A DNA stretch of 64,000 nt from Mycoemilia scoparia (taxonomy: Eukaryota > Kickxellomycota > Kickxellomycetes > Kickxellales > Kickxellaceae). Under the pieces are notes generated by a model. The model was not told the DNA's origin and did no database searches. It saw nothing but the letters and a program-made list of their open reading frames with translations. The DNA is taken from NCBI GenBank assembly GCA_027575805.1, contig JANBPU010000016.1:1-64000 (forward strand), given 5' to 3'. A program made the position numbers and the translations under genes. Positions 10,901 to 20,752 of the stretch are shown piece after piece (the stretch's first letter is position 1; every line of letters starts with the position of its first letter).

Positions 10901-13900
10901 TCTTCGGAAGATACTCGAACGTAAATATGTGAACCATTTCGCGATAACGACCTCACAATATCATAAATATCACATTCCAGGACGGATTTTATAGATTCAT
11001 CGAGCCACGGGGTATGAGCACAGACCATAGCCAGATCCAAAAACTTATATTCGAGCATCCACGGAAGCCGACCTTCTCCCTGGACAGCAATTAGCCAGCC
11101 CACGAATTGTAGCAAAGGTTCTTCAAAATTATTCATGTTGTCGTCGGTTTTGTCTATTAATCCTAAAGATCTGGCCAAGATGTCTGTCAAAATATATATA
11201 GCTGTCATAGATGTTGGACACTTTTCAGCAACTGTCTGTAAAAGATACCCAATAAGATTAATCAATAGCTTTGGTGAATGCGAACAAATTCGGACTGCTA
11301 AAGTTGTCAATGATGACGCATGGGTGAGCACATTTAATGGCTTATCTATCTCATTGATATACGATATGATATTATCCGAGGCAGATTCGATAAGTTCTGG
11401 ACACTGCATAAGAATATCTCCAAGAGCCACGCAAGTGATTTCAATGTCACTTTGATTCCTTAACACATGTATAGCTTTGCTTAAAAACGGGATATCAAGA
11501 ACCTTAACCACATAATCGTTTGCTTGAAGCCCTTTCGGATAATTATCGAGTCTGTCAGATGCATGTGCAATCATTGAAGGTGCACCCAAAAGTCCTCTAA
11601 GAGTCCATTTAAGAAGTTGTTTGACTAGTACCTTGGCAGTGCCTAATTCTTTGGGCCAAAAGCCATCAAAAATATCGGCAGATAAACTAATTCCTTTGAT
11701 GCTTGATTCACACGTGTATATATTTTGAGCAGCAGTGGTGCATATATCCAACATCTGAGTGTGGGTAGAGTCATTTTTTGCCACCGAAAGCATTCCGCGT
11801 TTAATATAAAATAGAGCTACTTTCAGCTTTTGGTCATTATCTTCGGTGCTTGAGGCAACTAGTATGTTTAGCTGCGAGTCAAGTTCCCTGATCTGGTTTG
11901 TATCCAATTGAATATCAAAGATACCCAAATGGCAAAGATCGAATCTAAAATTATGTCTCTGATTCCTTGAATGGTCATGGCTGCCGTTTATCATGGCAAT
12001 CAGGTTTGAAACAGATCCCTTTGGGTTGTAGCCATGAATATACGACAAAAGATAATCAGCCTGATAGCAGTCGCTCTTGGATAATAGAAAATGAGTGCTT
12101 TTAGTAGACTTTGGCTCGGCTTTCGATTTGACCATTGTGTTGTAACTTAAATAAAATTGTCTCTGGTCATGAGGAAAGCTATCTCTGTCTTCAACAAGAG
12201 CTCGCTCGCTTAGTGCAAATTTGTATATAAATTTAGATACATTGTGCATAGGTACGTAACCATGGCTATCAGAAGTATGCTGCGATATCACAATAAGTGC
12301 CAATCTAAAGCCAGCCCACGTATACTTCAATCCAGTCATACTCAGTGCCGACCCTACTGACTTGAGCATCTGGTTTAGCAGCAGCCTACTCCACTCGAAT
12401 CGATAGAGTAGCAAAAGAGCCAGATTATACGACATGGCGACTCCTTTCTTTATCGCTTCTATAACTAACGGAACTAGTCGCTCTTTAAGCAAAGCCTGTT
12501 GTACTGAAGAGTCCAAGATGTCAAGGTTTTTATGGTTCAATAAAAGACATATGACACCAACATCCCATTCCCCTCCCCGCCCTTCTTGCCTTGAAGATAC
12601 ATACAACATTTTGTCCAGCCATGTTTTCCAAGTTCTATACGCTATCGAATCTGGGTATAGCAGCAGCAATATCCACATCAGTTCTACAGCACTTTGATAA
12701 TCACGAATGTGGTCGCAGATCTCGGAAATATCTTCCATAAATGGCTCCTCCCCACTAACACCAGTAGCGTGCTTTGGCCTCTTTCTCTTTCGAGTAATGC
12801 CCAGCTCTACACCACCCTCTACTTCATCGTCCGCCATATTGTTAGTGTCATTTGCCTCAGTAGCAATAGATTTGGCCATGCTTTTTGATGAAACTAATAG
12901 ATGTATTGCGTAGGCCTGGGCATTGAGTGGCATGAACTTTGACTCGAGGCTGTAGTCAGTAACCATTTTGTAAATACGCTCTGTGGAAATATACCATGGC
13001 AATGTGTATGTTGACCAAACATTAATCAGTAGAGTCAAATTATCGCCAGCACCAAGAGCTTTTGAGTCATCGATAAACAACCGTACTGCACTCTCACAAT
13101 TGTCCAGAATATCCCTTGGCACAGCGCCTCTCTGACTCAGAATCAACTTTAGACACAACATGTAGACCTTTGCAGCGATACATTGAAGCTGAACACTATT
13201 AATCCGAAGGTATTTTATACAGACATTGATCAACCTCGGAAGATTTTCAACAATATCAGGATAACACTCGATGGACCACTCCAAAAGAACATCATGAAGG
13301 ATACAAAGAATGTCCTTTATACAATCTCTACGAGACGGTAAGTGCTTACAATATTCCAATGACAAAGTCATAATGGCCTCTACAAGGCCAAAGACATTTT
13401 CGCCTGTGCCGCCTTTGACTAAAAATTGTAGAATGGATGTAAGTTCGGAGTGAATGATTTCCAAGTTACCGACCAATGAACCAGGCGCCTCCCATTTTCT
13501 CGAAAGGCCATATATACACAGCTCAGAAAGCCTCCTCCAATACTTCTTGCTTAGATCGTCAATTCTACTTGAACAAGATACGATACTATGCAGCACTTTA
13601 CAATAGTGTAGACCAAATGCCTGCCAACAAACTTCTGAAGATTCGAATGCTTCGAGCACATGTTGTACTATGAGCTTTATGCTGTGCTTATGAAGATATG
13701 GAATGCAAATGATCATTGACTGACGCCCCAATTGACCCAGCTCTGCTGCTTTGTTGATACCCGTTTCGACCTTGGTTGTCATCCTTCCGTTTTCATCTCT
13801 GTAACGTTTTGTAAGTGTATGGACCTCTTTTTCCATTGCAATTACTAGATTCCGTATCAACGATAACCAAACACCACCACTGCCCGAAGAACTTTGCGAT

Positions 13901-14049
13901 ATATTGACTAACATCTTTACATTATGCGAAACTGACAGAAAGGCATGGACACCTGCTATACCATCTCTTCTATGAGTAATCTTGGACGATCCAAGCCGAT
14001 TTATTAGATGGGTGAGACTTGGCGAGACATGCTCCTCGCTCTCGTCCAT
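4966..14049 (-). CDS. tel1: ATM/Tel1 checkpoint protein kinase
   Basis: This is the PI3K-related serine/threonine kinase that, with MRN, senses double-strand breaks and maintains telomeres. The long uninterrupted frame plus one 3' intron gives about 2991 residues from MDESEEH, or 3005 if an upstream in-frame ATG at 14091 is used. I prefer the internal start because conservation begins there. The N-terminus carries a TAN-like motif (LINRLGSSKITHRR, about residues 13-26), followed by a long helical-repeat region. The FAT domain starts near residue 1950. The kinase domain lies at about 2640-2920, with catalytic loop GVGDRHCQNIL (near 2800) and the DFG-equivalent HIDLG. The FATC is VNELIQEATDPANLCRMFIG, continuing as WKAWQ after a 108-bp intron (5093-4986, GTAAGT...TTTAG). 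Size is typical for ATM (human about 3056). Key residues appear intact. Confidence 0.96.
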   Translation of the reverse strand: MDESEEHVSPSLTHLINRLGSSKITHRRDGIAGVHAFLSVSHNVKMLVNISQSSSGSGGVWLSLIRNLVIAMEKEVHTLTKRYRDENGRMTTKVETGINKAAELGQLGRQSMIICIPYLHKHSIKLIVQHVLEAFESSEVCWQAFGLHYCKVLHSIVSCSSRIDDLSKKYWRRLSELCIYGLSRKWEAPGSLVGNLEIIHSELTSILQFLVKGGTGENVFGLVEAIMTLSLEYCKHLPSRRDCIKDILCILHDVLLEWSIECYPDIVENLPRLINVCIKYLRINSVQLQCIAAKVYMLCLKLILSQRGAVPRDILDNCESAVRLFIDDSKALGAGDNLTLLINVWSTYTLPWYISTERIYKMVTDYSLESKFMPLNAQAYAIHLLVSSKSMAKSIATEANDTNNMADDEVEGGVELGITRKRKRPKHATGVSGEEPFMEDISEICDHIRDYQSAVELMWILLLLYPDSIAYRTWKTWLDKMLYVSSRQEGRGGEWDVGVICLLLNHKNLDILDSSVQQALLKERLVPLVIEAIKKGVAMSYNLALLLLYRFEWSRLLLNQMLKSVGSALSMTGLKYTWAGFRLALIVISQHTSDSHGYVPMHNVSKFIYKFALSERALVEDRDSFPHDQRQFYLSYNTMVKSKAEPKSTKSTHFLLSKSDCYQADYLLSYIHGYNPKGSVSNLIAMINGSHDHSRNQRHNFRFDLCHLGIFDIQLDTNQIRELDSQLNILVASSTEDNDQKLKVALFYIKRGMLSVAKNDSTHTQMLDICTTAAQNIYTCESSIKGISLSADIFDGFWPKELGTAKVLVKQLLKWTLRGLLGAPSMIAHASDRLDNYPKGLQANDYVVKVLDIPFLSKAIHVLRNQSDIEITCVALGDILMQCPELIESASDNIISYINEIDKPLNVLTHASSLTTLAVRICSHSPKLLINLIGYLLQTVAEKCPTSMTAIYILTDILARSLGLIDKTDDNMNNFEEPLLQFVGWLIAVQGEGRLPWMLEYKFLDLAMVCAHTPWLDESIKSVLECDIYDIVRSLSRNGSHIYVRVSSEEILYREPETFFEKFDHNVNEESENSAHSLTIVSRLIGVTGAIIKHGCKFTRLIYYLIKTLSGYNSKWVRWFIRSLLKSVNEHFGFDSLGDMLNQAASSQVKCHPEILQNTQLLKDIGINDPIELEAPVSHVLVSRYLLKGQLAEANKLTERLRKSSYIVNRCNVAAHILLHLSVHPNDSQCFHGLEEWINIHYNPSGSRENFIQESGADIMTEVLLIPTLWPDSGVIENIRDLSSHLTGVDKNLAIIYSAQNLYPHLRNSIPLDQSFESSYTLEDKLYAIVSIAERVRNGSNGHFINIGSIWSILHKLVNTFKSTKFRDERLCILDGITALLACTPPDFWKSLIFPKSLTVLLASEIGDEALSEYCYALIGAIWDFVEQVSCDPVQTRRIYRESIGFVVGCYLRSEPKSISIKNCSKSFRKFLHKEKRRWVEQANVQTGGPSILAPPLPIEWYEEMDLPNFHPTFIDNETGELIVEMRILAYDSSIFLDIHPYRAIAIKYIRYALILFVDHDFGVENKLLRERIQQSLVSTTGELGDDDYDNVFKRECFMTLKILDRIIKPDDKIRQMPPTGLWHMLYKTTLSDNPNVIGVLSQVLPLCGYDDAESSKSHRWEGHIVLQFSQICRAEIPGPPSMPGALPKISVLDTAFASLVIDQENLPLNSQLITLSASFLNIDDSMSATFGSLVTMCPEIVSGILPFVIYQSISLVGANDRKAIAKNINMLLKVLRDKKSPLLYPLIQAIVKMRANIYIWLPEDGNGVSNRNVSEKLDNPHSYNSFLPIDWKMVAGIANNLNMEKEALMLYEISFTCLDTDKYCVPRSLEQKDQVNYLDTLLHLNDIAGYEAIKEAHDRNGIIDRFRAASEWSNVLFYGESRAGLGDPTLGYENESGINTFASSLNHLGYWNTSASLFGASSEKSYSVSYSAAWRLGKWDLPHDPPSVRIADKHLESPTEGLFSESCSNIERDLPIYHFMSFRSRGLYKSAAAQLNSALTDGKERYKCAFKNHDPNLQQSRSIGELYWQNSPLLLFGSLAESTALDDCLEVSRIYSEFWRSYETAPFDKVEPISLAWIQYLAICINLEKAKNDNNINLRNRLNEYMLGVIRFCKEARRNGRLQISMNMIMTAERMLKSTQIPVEHMLAQLLIEEARTLRQHGAKSAALSMLDNATGLYVPVIDQSTSMGQDSQIKYEEVVIEMLCQAGEWCAADRTLRPETIRNNYFLEAANRARKGRILEKPELGAKAYYSLAQFSETQLGYFVKLKNDESATSVQSHKRDELLEVERQLKHGSGKGSKQEKQLQNMRMRLKQVVEMDEAERKKIIQDIDHYLQLAVQGYIRALRLTEEFDDCIYNLVALWLSNSDNDIVSQVLKISSVDKIPGHKFINVLPQISAHLSTSSTAFQNVLTAIIKNVLIVYPYHSLYQIFALKNASGESTYRSGRNQRGTVGAAGLLKRHSSEDTVQSQLDIKEQGRFEKATQLLEEVYNHSQQHKKVVGVIEALCLAYIELARHPVPEKYKEPSKKKSGDRKVPIESRLQISRLEKLEDIPIITQELVIGSASTLTTTTKVAFIASVDKYYDLVGGINLPKVLKCTDSKGLVHKQLVKDNDDLRQDAVIQQLFKVMSNMLCGGPGVAGCQNKAGIRTYRVVPLTKRSGVVQWVKNTIPIGNWIENAKKAYTPQALSTKQCFQLIKDSEKKKSLEDRTKVFNEVDKRTPPTMRYFFFERFLEPEAWFISRTNYILSVANSSMAGWILGVGDRHCQNILLDQGTGEVVHIDLGISFEFGKLLPIPELVPFRLTKEIIDGMGYIGVNGEFKKSAQSTLTTLRNNSKTLETLLSVLKFDPLYRWTISVLNQQKINLRHNQLYDIGPYKDPDSVQGRIDLFASGKPSARAESNITNKDAERAIISVINKLKMDISSEGQVNELIQEATDPANLCRMFIGKSIININSIILYMGITAFACPLIDHRNFWAFLHTLGWKAWQ
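4986..5093 (-). other. Stop-free 108-bp intron splitting the FATC domain of Tel1
   Basis: The minus strand has donor GTAAGT and acceptor TTTAG. Removal joins MFIG to WKAWQ, the canonical FATC ending. The intron is exactly 36 codons long and contains no in-frame stop, so the unspliced message would still encode a full-length protein with a 36-residue insertion five residues from the C-terminus. Confidence 0.85.
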
Positions 14050-14602
14050 TTTAACGTGGTCTATATAAAAACAATCACCAAGAACCCACACAACACATGC
14101 ATCAATAAATATGTGTCCTCTTTAATGTGCTAACAGGTCTCTAATACAGTATATATTTAACATCCAAACAAATGTGGTTATGGGCTCATTGGTAGATAAT
14201 ACCCTACATGACTCCTCAATACTCAAGATGTAATTTTGACTCTTAGCTTTACTTTTGCTCAAAATTGTGTATTTTATTGCTGATGTATAAAAATCCAGCT
14301 ATTTAAGTTTGAAATAAAATATTTTGTTGCTATTGGAATAAAAAGGGAATGATACAGTAATAAGGACGCGGCGTTAAGGATTGAGTGGCAGGTTCTATAG
14401 GCCAAGATTGCTAAGTAGTAATAGGATAAGGTGTGGAGATGTCAGTAGTTAGTCTTGCTTAGATCATCAAGAAAAATGTCTATTAGCTGTAGGATGAAAT
14501 CATTAGTCGTGTAAAGGGATGTGCGCATTCGTATAACACCACAACAAGTGGTCTCTAATATTGACTGCGGAAATAGGAGGTTTGTAATAACACAAAGTTA
14601 AA
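14050..14602. other. Intergenic region between STRAP 3' end and Tel1 5' end
   Basis: About 550 bases without a credible open frame. It should contain the STRAP trailer and the Tel1 promoter. The stretch is AT-rich near Tel1. I see no repeat copy or RNA gene. Confidence 0.5.
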
Positions 14603-16295
14603 TCAGACAGTGCGGGGCTGCCATAACCCATATGCGGTTCCAGGAACAGTCTGCCACAGGCGAACAGTTCCATCCTCTAAAAACATAGAACGCATTAGTT
14701 ATTTTATTGCTACTTAAGTATGAATGCATAAATAATTCAAGGATATACTGGTCACTATAGTATATAGTCTACTAAACTTACCAGATCCACTGGAATATAT
14801 AGCACCATCAGGACTGTGGCAAATGTCGTGAATAGGACCATGATGGCCCTTGTAAAGCTCTACATACATAATGGTATGGGATTTAGGAATTGGTCCTTTT
14901 CAATGAAAATTATAAATATATATAGATTGGCAATTACCTAGTTCCCTGTCAGTTTCAAAGTCATATACTCTGACACTAGTCTCCGAGATGCTACCAGTAA
15001 CAAATCTTGAATGATCTGGGTGCACGGACACTACTGAAACTCCATAGGGTGCCTCAAAGACCTTTATCTGGTTAAACCTATTTGCGGAAAAATAAAGAAA
15101 ATTTCAAGGATATTTCTCTAAGTGATTACCGATACCAAGCTTGACCCTAGCTATACATACTTGGTTGAATCCCAGATATAGGCCTTGTTTCCCGCACCAC
15201 AGGTAATCATATCCCCACCACCAGACAAAGAGATTCTTTTAATTGGCTCAGGCACGCTAAATGAATGAATCTGGCTCATGGATCTAATGTCCGTCAAGCT
15301 ACAATAAAACAAAAGCCATTCGTAATTTGATATCAGCTAAAAAAATGCAGGATTTCTGTGTGCGCACATATGCATCTGGTTAAAGCTTATATACTTACTT
15401 TACTTTGCCATCCTCTGAAGCACTCAGAACAGCAGAGACCTTAGGGATCCAAATTACATCTTTAATAGTGCTCTCGTGAGCTGCGATGACTGTGGGATCT
15501 TGGGGCTTATTAAGATCAAAGAGTCTCAATATCCTTTCTGATCCACCAGTGACGACGTTTTCGCACTTCCCGTCAACAAAGTCTGCACTCCTGACTATGT
15601 GCTTATGCTCCAAGGTATGAATGACATTACCATTGGTGGTATCCCACACCTTTCTAATATTACAGATAAAACCTCATTAATGGTTACAAATTTGGACATG
15701 TATATAGCAGTAACAACAGCCACAGCAACATCTCAATAGTAAGAATAGTTCTCTGCAACCACCAAGTCACGGCCAAGTTCCTAGCCGTTCAAATTGGGTC
15801 AGCATTACTTACGCTGTGAAATCTGCAGACGCAGTAACGGCCCTGGTAGCCTCGTCATTAAGCCTAGTTGACCATACAGCGCCCTTGTGGCCTATAAATG
15901 TTCCAAGCCAATCCCCAGTCTTTCCCTCAGAAAGAATGGGTCTACCATCTACCAGAAATAAATCAAGGGATCCTGTGTCAATAATCGCTTGATACTGTAT
16001 AGAAATTTCACGGATTCATTTTATGATCCATAACAAGCAGAATCCCAAGGATAATGGACTGCCTAAACAAGGCATCATGAAAAGATGTGTTCTGCGGCCA
16101 TTGATTAAATTGAAAGTATGTATTACCTTTGCAGGAACTAACAAGCAAGTATGATCCATCAGTAAGTATCTTTGAGAAGGATAGCTGAACCACCGGCCTA
16201 GTGTGGCCAGAACATGTCAACGGAATCTGCCGAGTATTGCTTGATGAGGAAAATGCAGACTTTATTGGGGGAAGCTGAGAAAGATTGTCGGTCAT
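14603..16295 (-). CDS. STRAP/unrip WD40-repeat protein
   Basis: This is the homologue of serine-threonine kinase receptor-associated protein (STRAP, unrip), a seven-bladed WD40 propeller. In animals it scaffolds TGF-beta receptor signalling and joins the SMN complex; in fungi its role is less defined. Seven exons in continuous phase: 16295-16127, 15948-15813, 15653-15399, 15298-15161, 15077-14938, 14859-14782 and 14676-14603, giving 329 residues (human about 350). Diagnostic strings are [86 protein letters not shown] and [10 protein letters not shown] with a YGLWQP end. The N-terminus has about 22 extra residues rich in serine. It is divergent from the LRR gene across 490 bp. Confidence 0.95.
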
Positions 16296-16785
16296 TACGA
16301 AGGTGTATTGGGTAGGCCAATTCGCAAGGGAAGGAAAACAAATATGTATATGTATATTAAAACCTAAAGGAAGAAATAGGCCTTACAGTATTAGAGAAAC
16401 CCGCCTAGAAAAATAACGAGCTCTCTACCCACTCAAAGCTTTGCCTCACAAATAGTCTCACTGCTTATAAATGTGGGCCCAGGCAACATTTTTACTGGGA
16501 AAATGATGTTGATAAACCTCATAACCGGTTTGTAGTGTGGCTTGCAAGATTACATGGAGGACAAAATTCCGAATAGTCATTCTAATCCAATATTATACCT
16601 GCTATGCTGTACACTTCCCTAATAAAACCCCTAATGCTTCTTGATTGAATATCATAAAGAGTAACGATAATCCAATAACCTCATGGCCGACTAGACTGGC
16701 TTCTCTGCTGAACACATATCTTTCACTATTGATATTACCACCACCACTACAATCCCTTTATTGTCATTATAAGAACTGCGGAAGA
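16296..16785. promoter_or_regulatory. Shared promoter interval between STRAP (-) and LRR gene (+)
   Basis: The two genes are transcribed away from each other from this 490-bp space, so it must hold both promoters. It has several TATA-like and TAAT-rich stretches but no motif I can assign. The frame of the LRR gene stays open leftwards to about 16645 without an ATG, so a small upstream exon is not excluded. Confidence 0.5.
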
Positions 16786-18183
16786 ATGGGCTGGTGTCCA
16801 TATCCACCCCACAGTTTAACATTGTGGGCGCCACCACGACAAAATCAGGATAATGGCTCAAATAAGCCTTCACACCTTATGGATCGTGTGGAAGCATGGG
16901 AGGAAAGACAAAAATCACGACAATGGTGGCAACTTGTCAGGAATTTTCGGCATAGAGAACAACCGAATAAGCCTTATGATAGCTCTGGCAGTAATAATTA
17001 TATGGAGAAGCTCCAAAGTGCGGCCGTTGACCCAAAGGGATGGAAAACGTCCAAAATCCTTGCAGACACAAAGCTATCCCTGGCCCACCAAAACATCGAT
17101 GAGGTGGTCCTTCCAAGATCACTAGTTCCCCAATTTATGATCTTGGCAAAGCTGACGCTCAATAACAATAATATAAGATCGCTCCCAAAATCGATATTTT
17201 ATTTGACATCCCTTGAAATACTCGATGTATCGCATAACCTGCTTGGCTCTGATTCTTTTTCATTTCCAGCATACCTCATACCTAATCTGATCAACCTGCG
17301 CATATGTTTTCTGCATGATAACAAGCTGACAAAAATACCCCAACAGTTTGGCTTACTAAAAAAGCTACTTTGCCTAAGCATCTCCAAGAACCCTATTACC
17401 TTCTTGCCACATGACATCACGTCGATAAAGCTATTACAGTGCGATGACGACGATTTGTCGACTAGTGATTTTGGACCTGACAATTCCGACGGCCATCGCT
17501 CAAACACACCAGCCCCCTTATCCTTATCGACTTCTTCTTCAACAGAATCGACTAGCGAAAGGTTTGTTTCTCTACTTGACCTATGCACACAGATAACTAT
17601 ATCTGCACTCCATAAACTGGTTGAAAGTGACGCTGGTGTTAATGATTTGAGCCCTACGATCATGGTACAAGACAACAACAGCTCATTACACGATACACTT
17701 GTCCCAGCGCAAATACATCTAATCAATCAACTTGGTGAAGAGGATTTTGAAAATGCCATTAATTCCCTGAGCCTGATCTCTCCAGAACAAATTAGCCTAC
17801 ACCGCAGTCAATCCCCAGCCTTGGGAATCAACAACAGTACACATATCCTGAATACTGCAAAGATAACCTCTGCAGCTATTTCATCTGATAGGATGGATCA
17901 AGTACCACTTTACTCGCGAAATATAAGAAAATCTTTGTATACCAAATACCAAAATATAGAAACTATGCCTCTTGATCCAAAACTGGCACTACCAATGAAT
18001 GCATCAATGCTTCTTTCTCGTCTCAATGAGCTCGACTATTGTACCATTTGCCGCTCACCACTTGTGCCAACACTACAACACCACTTCAACATAACTATTG
18101 ATCTCGGTTTTGAATACCCGGTAATAGGATACTGCTGTTCAAAATCCTGCCAAAACATGTTTTTGCTAAAAATAAAACAGTAA
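16786..18183 (+). CDS. Leucine-rich-repeat protein with C-terminal cysteine module
   Basis: A 465-residue single-exon protein if translation starts at ATG 16786 (MGWCPYPPHS). The frame remains open upstream but offers no earlier ATG. Three to four SDS22-like LRRs lie at about residues 115-225 (LAKLTLNNNNIRSLPKSIF, LEILDVSHN, LRICFLHDNKLTKIPQQFG, LCLSISKNPITFLP). The middle is a low-complexity Ser/Asp/Thr-rich linker. The C-terminus has a CxxC (Cys419/422) and a second cysteine group (Cys450/451/455) that could bind zinc. The LRR plus Cys-tail layout recalls animal LRRC58/LRRC28, but that is inference. The N-terminus has a tryptophan-rich segment (EERQKSRQWWQLVRN). Cellular role unknown; probably a protein-interaction adaptor. 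Confidence 0.8.
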   Translation: MGWCPYPPHSLTLWAPPRQNQDNGSNKPSHLMDRVEAWEERQKSRQWWQLVRNFRHREQPNKPYDSSGSNNYMEKLQSAAVDPKGWKTSKILADTKLSLAHQNIDEVVLPRSLVPQFMILAKLTLNNNNIRSLPKSIFYLTSLEILDVSHNLLGSDSFSFPAYLIPNLINLRICFLHDNKLTKIPQQFGLLKKLLCLSISKNPITFLPHDITSIKLLQCDDDDLSTSDFGPDNSDGHRSNTPAPLSLSTSSSTESTSERFVSLLDLCTQITISALHKLVESDAGVNDLSPTIMVQDNNSSLHDTLVPAQIHLINQLGEEDFENAINSLSLISPEQISLHRSQSPALGINNSTHILNTAKITSAAISSDRMDQVPLYSRNIRKSLYTKYQNIETMPLDPKLALPMNASMLLSRLNELDYCTICRSPLVPTLQHHFNITIDLGFEYPVIGYCCSKSCQNMFLLKIKQ

Positions 18184-18581
18184 ACTATGATACGTGGCTA
18201 TAGAAGATACACTCACAGTTAGATCAATAGGAAATATTTCTGAAGTGTGCCCTCTGTTTATGGTTTCTTGTGATGGGAATGCCTCATATATTGATTTTAA
18301 AGTACAGACACAGCATCATCTTTGAGCAGATCGATCACCGATTTTCGTATGTGTTCAATTAGAGGGCAGCTATCTTTGAACACAATGGTCGAATTGTCCT
18401 TTGAGCTACAAGTTGGCATCCAAAAATATATACATAAAGCGGGAGTTGGAGTGTATGCTGATCATTATTTTAACAGTGTTGTGACATACAATTAGGGCTG
18501 TAACCACCACTGTCAAGCAATATTACTGATTTTGCAACAATCGCTCATCATGATTTTAATTTTACTATTGCTACTACTACA
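18184..18581. other. Convergent 3' space between LRR gene and aminotransferase
   Basis: Roughly 400 bases between two stop codons on opposite strands. No open frame, repeat or RNA gene seen. It presumably carries both polyadenylation regions. Confidence 0.5.
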
Positions 18582-20538
18582 TTACCTTTTATCGACATTT
18601 CCATTAATACTGCCAACATTATCAGTAGCACCCTCTATCTTGCCCGCAATATCAGTTACGCATGCTATATTCTTGTTGTCCCGGATTGTACTAATAGGAT
18701 AGACGAGGCGTGATGTGCTTGTGATAAATGCACCATTATATTCTCCATTGCGAAAACCCATAAGGCTTGGATTTTTGTATTCGATTGGCACGGAGTCACG
18801 TTCACAAACCTCCAGAACAAGCCTCATAACAGTTCCAAGCAGGACTGTAGAAAGTGGTGCAGTAACAAGCTTGTAATCCTTGTAGTCTGAACTCTGGGCT
18901 TTGCTTTGATCCATAGCCATCGTTACAAAAAAGTTTGACGACAGTCCTTCGTAGAGTGTGCCAGTGGCTGGATCGCATAGGATCATTTCGTTTATAGGTG
19001 GTTTCAGCAACTTCTCCAGTCTTTGGCGCTCATGTACCCAGTCCAAAGACTTGGCATTGGGGTTATGTCTCATTCCCTCAGCAATCGCCACCTACACACC
19101 GCGGATACATAGTCAACCAACAATTTCTCCCAGATCATTAGTGATGGCTGATTTGGCCTGTCACCAAGCTAAATGTTGTAAACGCGGCCAGGATGGTATA
19201 TGACATAAAACTTACATGGCATGTCAAAGAACTCAACTTGTGTAGAGGAGAGACACAGATCACAACCTAATTAATGTAATGGCACCAATGTTGTTAGCTT
19301 GGGTTTAAACCAGTCCTCTTGGGTCTGATACATCTTTCCTCTCTCCTCCTCCTCCCCTGGCATTAACATGGAGTCAGACTTAGCTACACGTACATGATCA
19401 GCTCTTTGATCTATAACCATAGTGATCTTAGCCTCACTTTTAACGTCGCATTTATCTACTGAATCAAGCTTGGCATCATAAAATCCCTTCAGAGCCTTGC
19501 GTATCAATGGAACCAAGATGCTACGCAGATAAGTGGCATTGTAATCCAAAAGAGTTGGTGTGTCTGGCCTGCTACTAGCTGCCTCGTTTTTCAGCCTTTG
19601 TTGCAGATCACACTTTGGTTTGTGCTGATCCTTATTAACCAGGTGGATCGAATGAGCCAGCCTTTGAATGTGGGCATCTAATAAAAGCACTTTCCACTGG
19701 TCCACAGTTCTAGCTGATGTATATACACCTAGAGAACAATAAAATTAAATATAACTTGAGCAACATGTAAACGTATAGCAATAAAACTTCCAAAACAACT
19801 AATAATGTACATTTGTACACCATTGTGGCTTATACAACAGTTTCTGTAGTTTCACAGGAAAGGATATGAATATTATACAATAGGTTTGATGGAAAAGTGG
19901 ATAATAGATTCGTCTATTCAGCTTACCTTTATCTGCATCAAGTAAAAAGCTGTTGTTTGATATTCGATCCACTTTAATAACTGGCAAATTGTTCCCCTTA
20001 TCTTGGTCCTTTCTCTTCCATTCGAGTATGACTATAGAAAACAGTCCAATATAAAGCCAGCGAATATTTAGTATCTACTCCCCAATGCCATAAAGCACAA
20101 AGCTAAATGGACTACGCACAGGGATTATTGGTATTTCAGTATTAATTTGCCCCTGAAAAACCGAGAGATAATTAGCCACCAAGAAATGATAATAGGAAGG
20201 AGGTAGTGGGGAGGGTATGCAGATGTTATGTTTTCGTGGGTGCGTATAAAGGGTATTGCCGAAAACAATTTAACCAACTATGGAAGTTCGATGAATAAAA
20301 CAATTATTCCTTTTTAACCAATTAATTATAAGTAGTCTGGTCTATTGTCTCAACAATCCTAGGAATACATTGTTTCTCTCACTACCATTCCCACATCTTA
20401 CATACATACATACATACATACATACATCTCCTTGTACCAAAAAAATAAGTATGGTATTTGTATTTATAGCCACAGTTTTAACCAAATTTGTCCTCACTAT
20501 TACTTACCCGATGTATCGACAGAAGATGTAACGGACAT
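18582..20538 (-). CDS. Class IV PLP-dependent aminotransferase-like protein
   Basis: Fold-type IV aminotransferase family (branched-chain/D-amino acid aminotransferase and aminodeoxychorismate lyase superfamily), closest in layout to plant At5g27410-like and fungal uncharacterised members. I read five exons: 20538-20508, 20031-19927, 19728-19286, 19266-19216 and 19091-18582, total 379 residues in phase. Landmarks are the N-terminal FLLDADKGVYTSARTVDQW, the probable PLP lysine in NPNAKSLDWVHERQRLEK, the substrate loop YEGLSSNFFV, the phosphate-binding TAPLSTVLLGTVMRLV and EYNGAFITSTSR. A hydrophilic 40-residue insertion (KSDSMLMPGEEEERG) sits mid-domain. The 476-bp first intron contains a CATA microsatellite and makes the first exon the least certain part. 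The substrate cannot be told from sequence. Confidence 0.85.
20401..20427. repeat. (CATA)n microsatellite in aminotransferase intron 1
   Basis: Six to seven perfect tetranucleotide units. It lies within the long first intron inferred for the aminotransferase gene. Confidence 0.9.
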
Positions 20539-20752
20539 CTTGTTTGAATATGTTGTTTTAATATCACAGTGATTGGTTGTTGATACGTTTCTTTGGTGTT
20601 GTAAAGTAGCGGAGATGATGAGCTTAGAAACAATCCACCCACTGCTACAACTACTACTGATATTATGTCTAGACCACAATGGATTTCTACCAATAAAGCT
20701 ATAGTAGAGATAAATACTTCTTGTTAGTATCACGGCTCAGATCATAGAGCAA

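Noticed and set aside
20116..20152. An extra aminotransferase exon after the first
   Set aside because: Its only open frame cannot be joined to exon 1 in phase without a stop; direct joining of exon 1 to 20031 is in frame.
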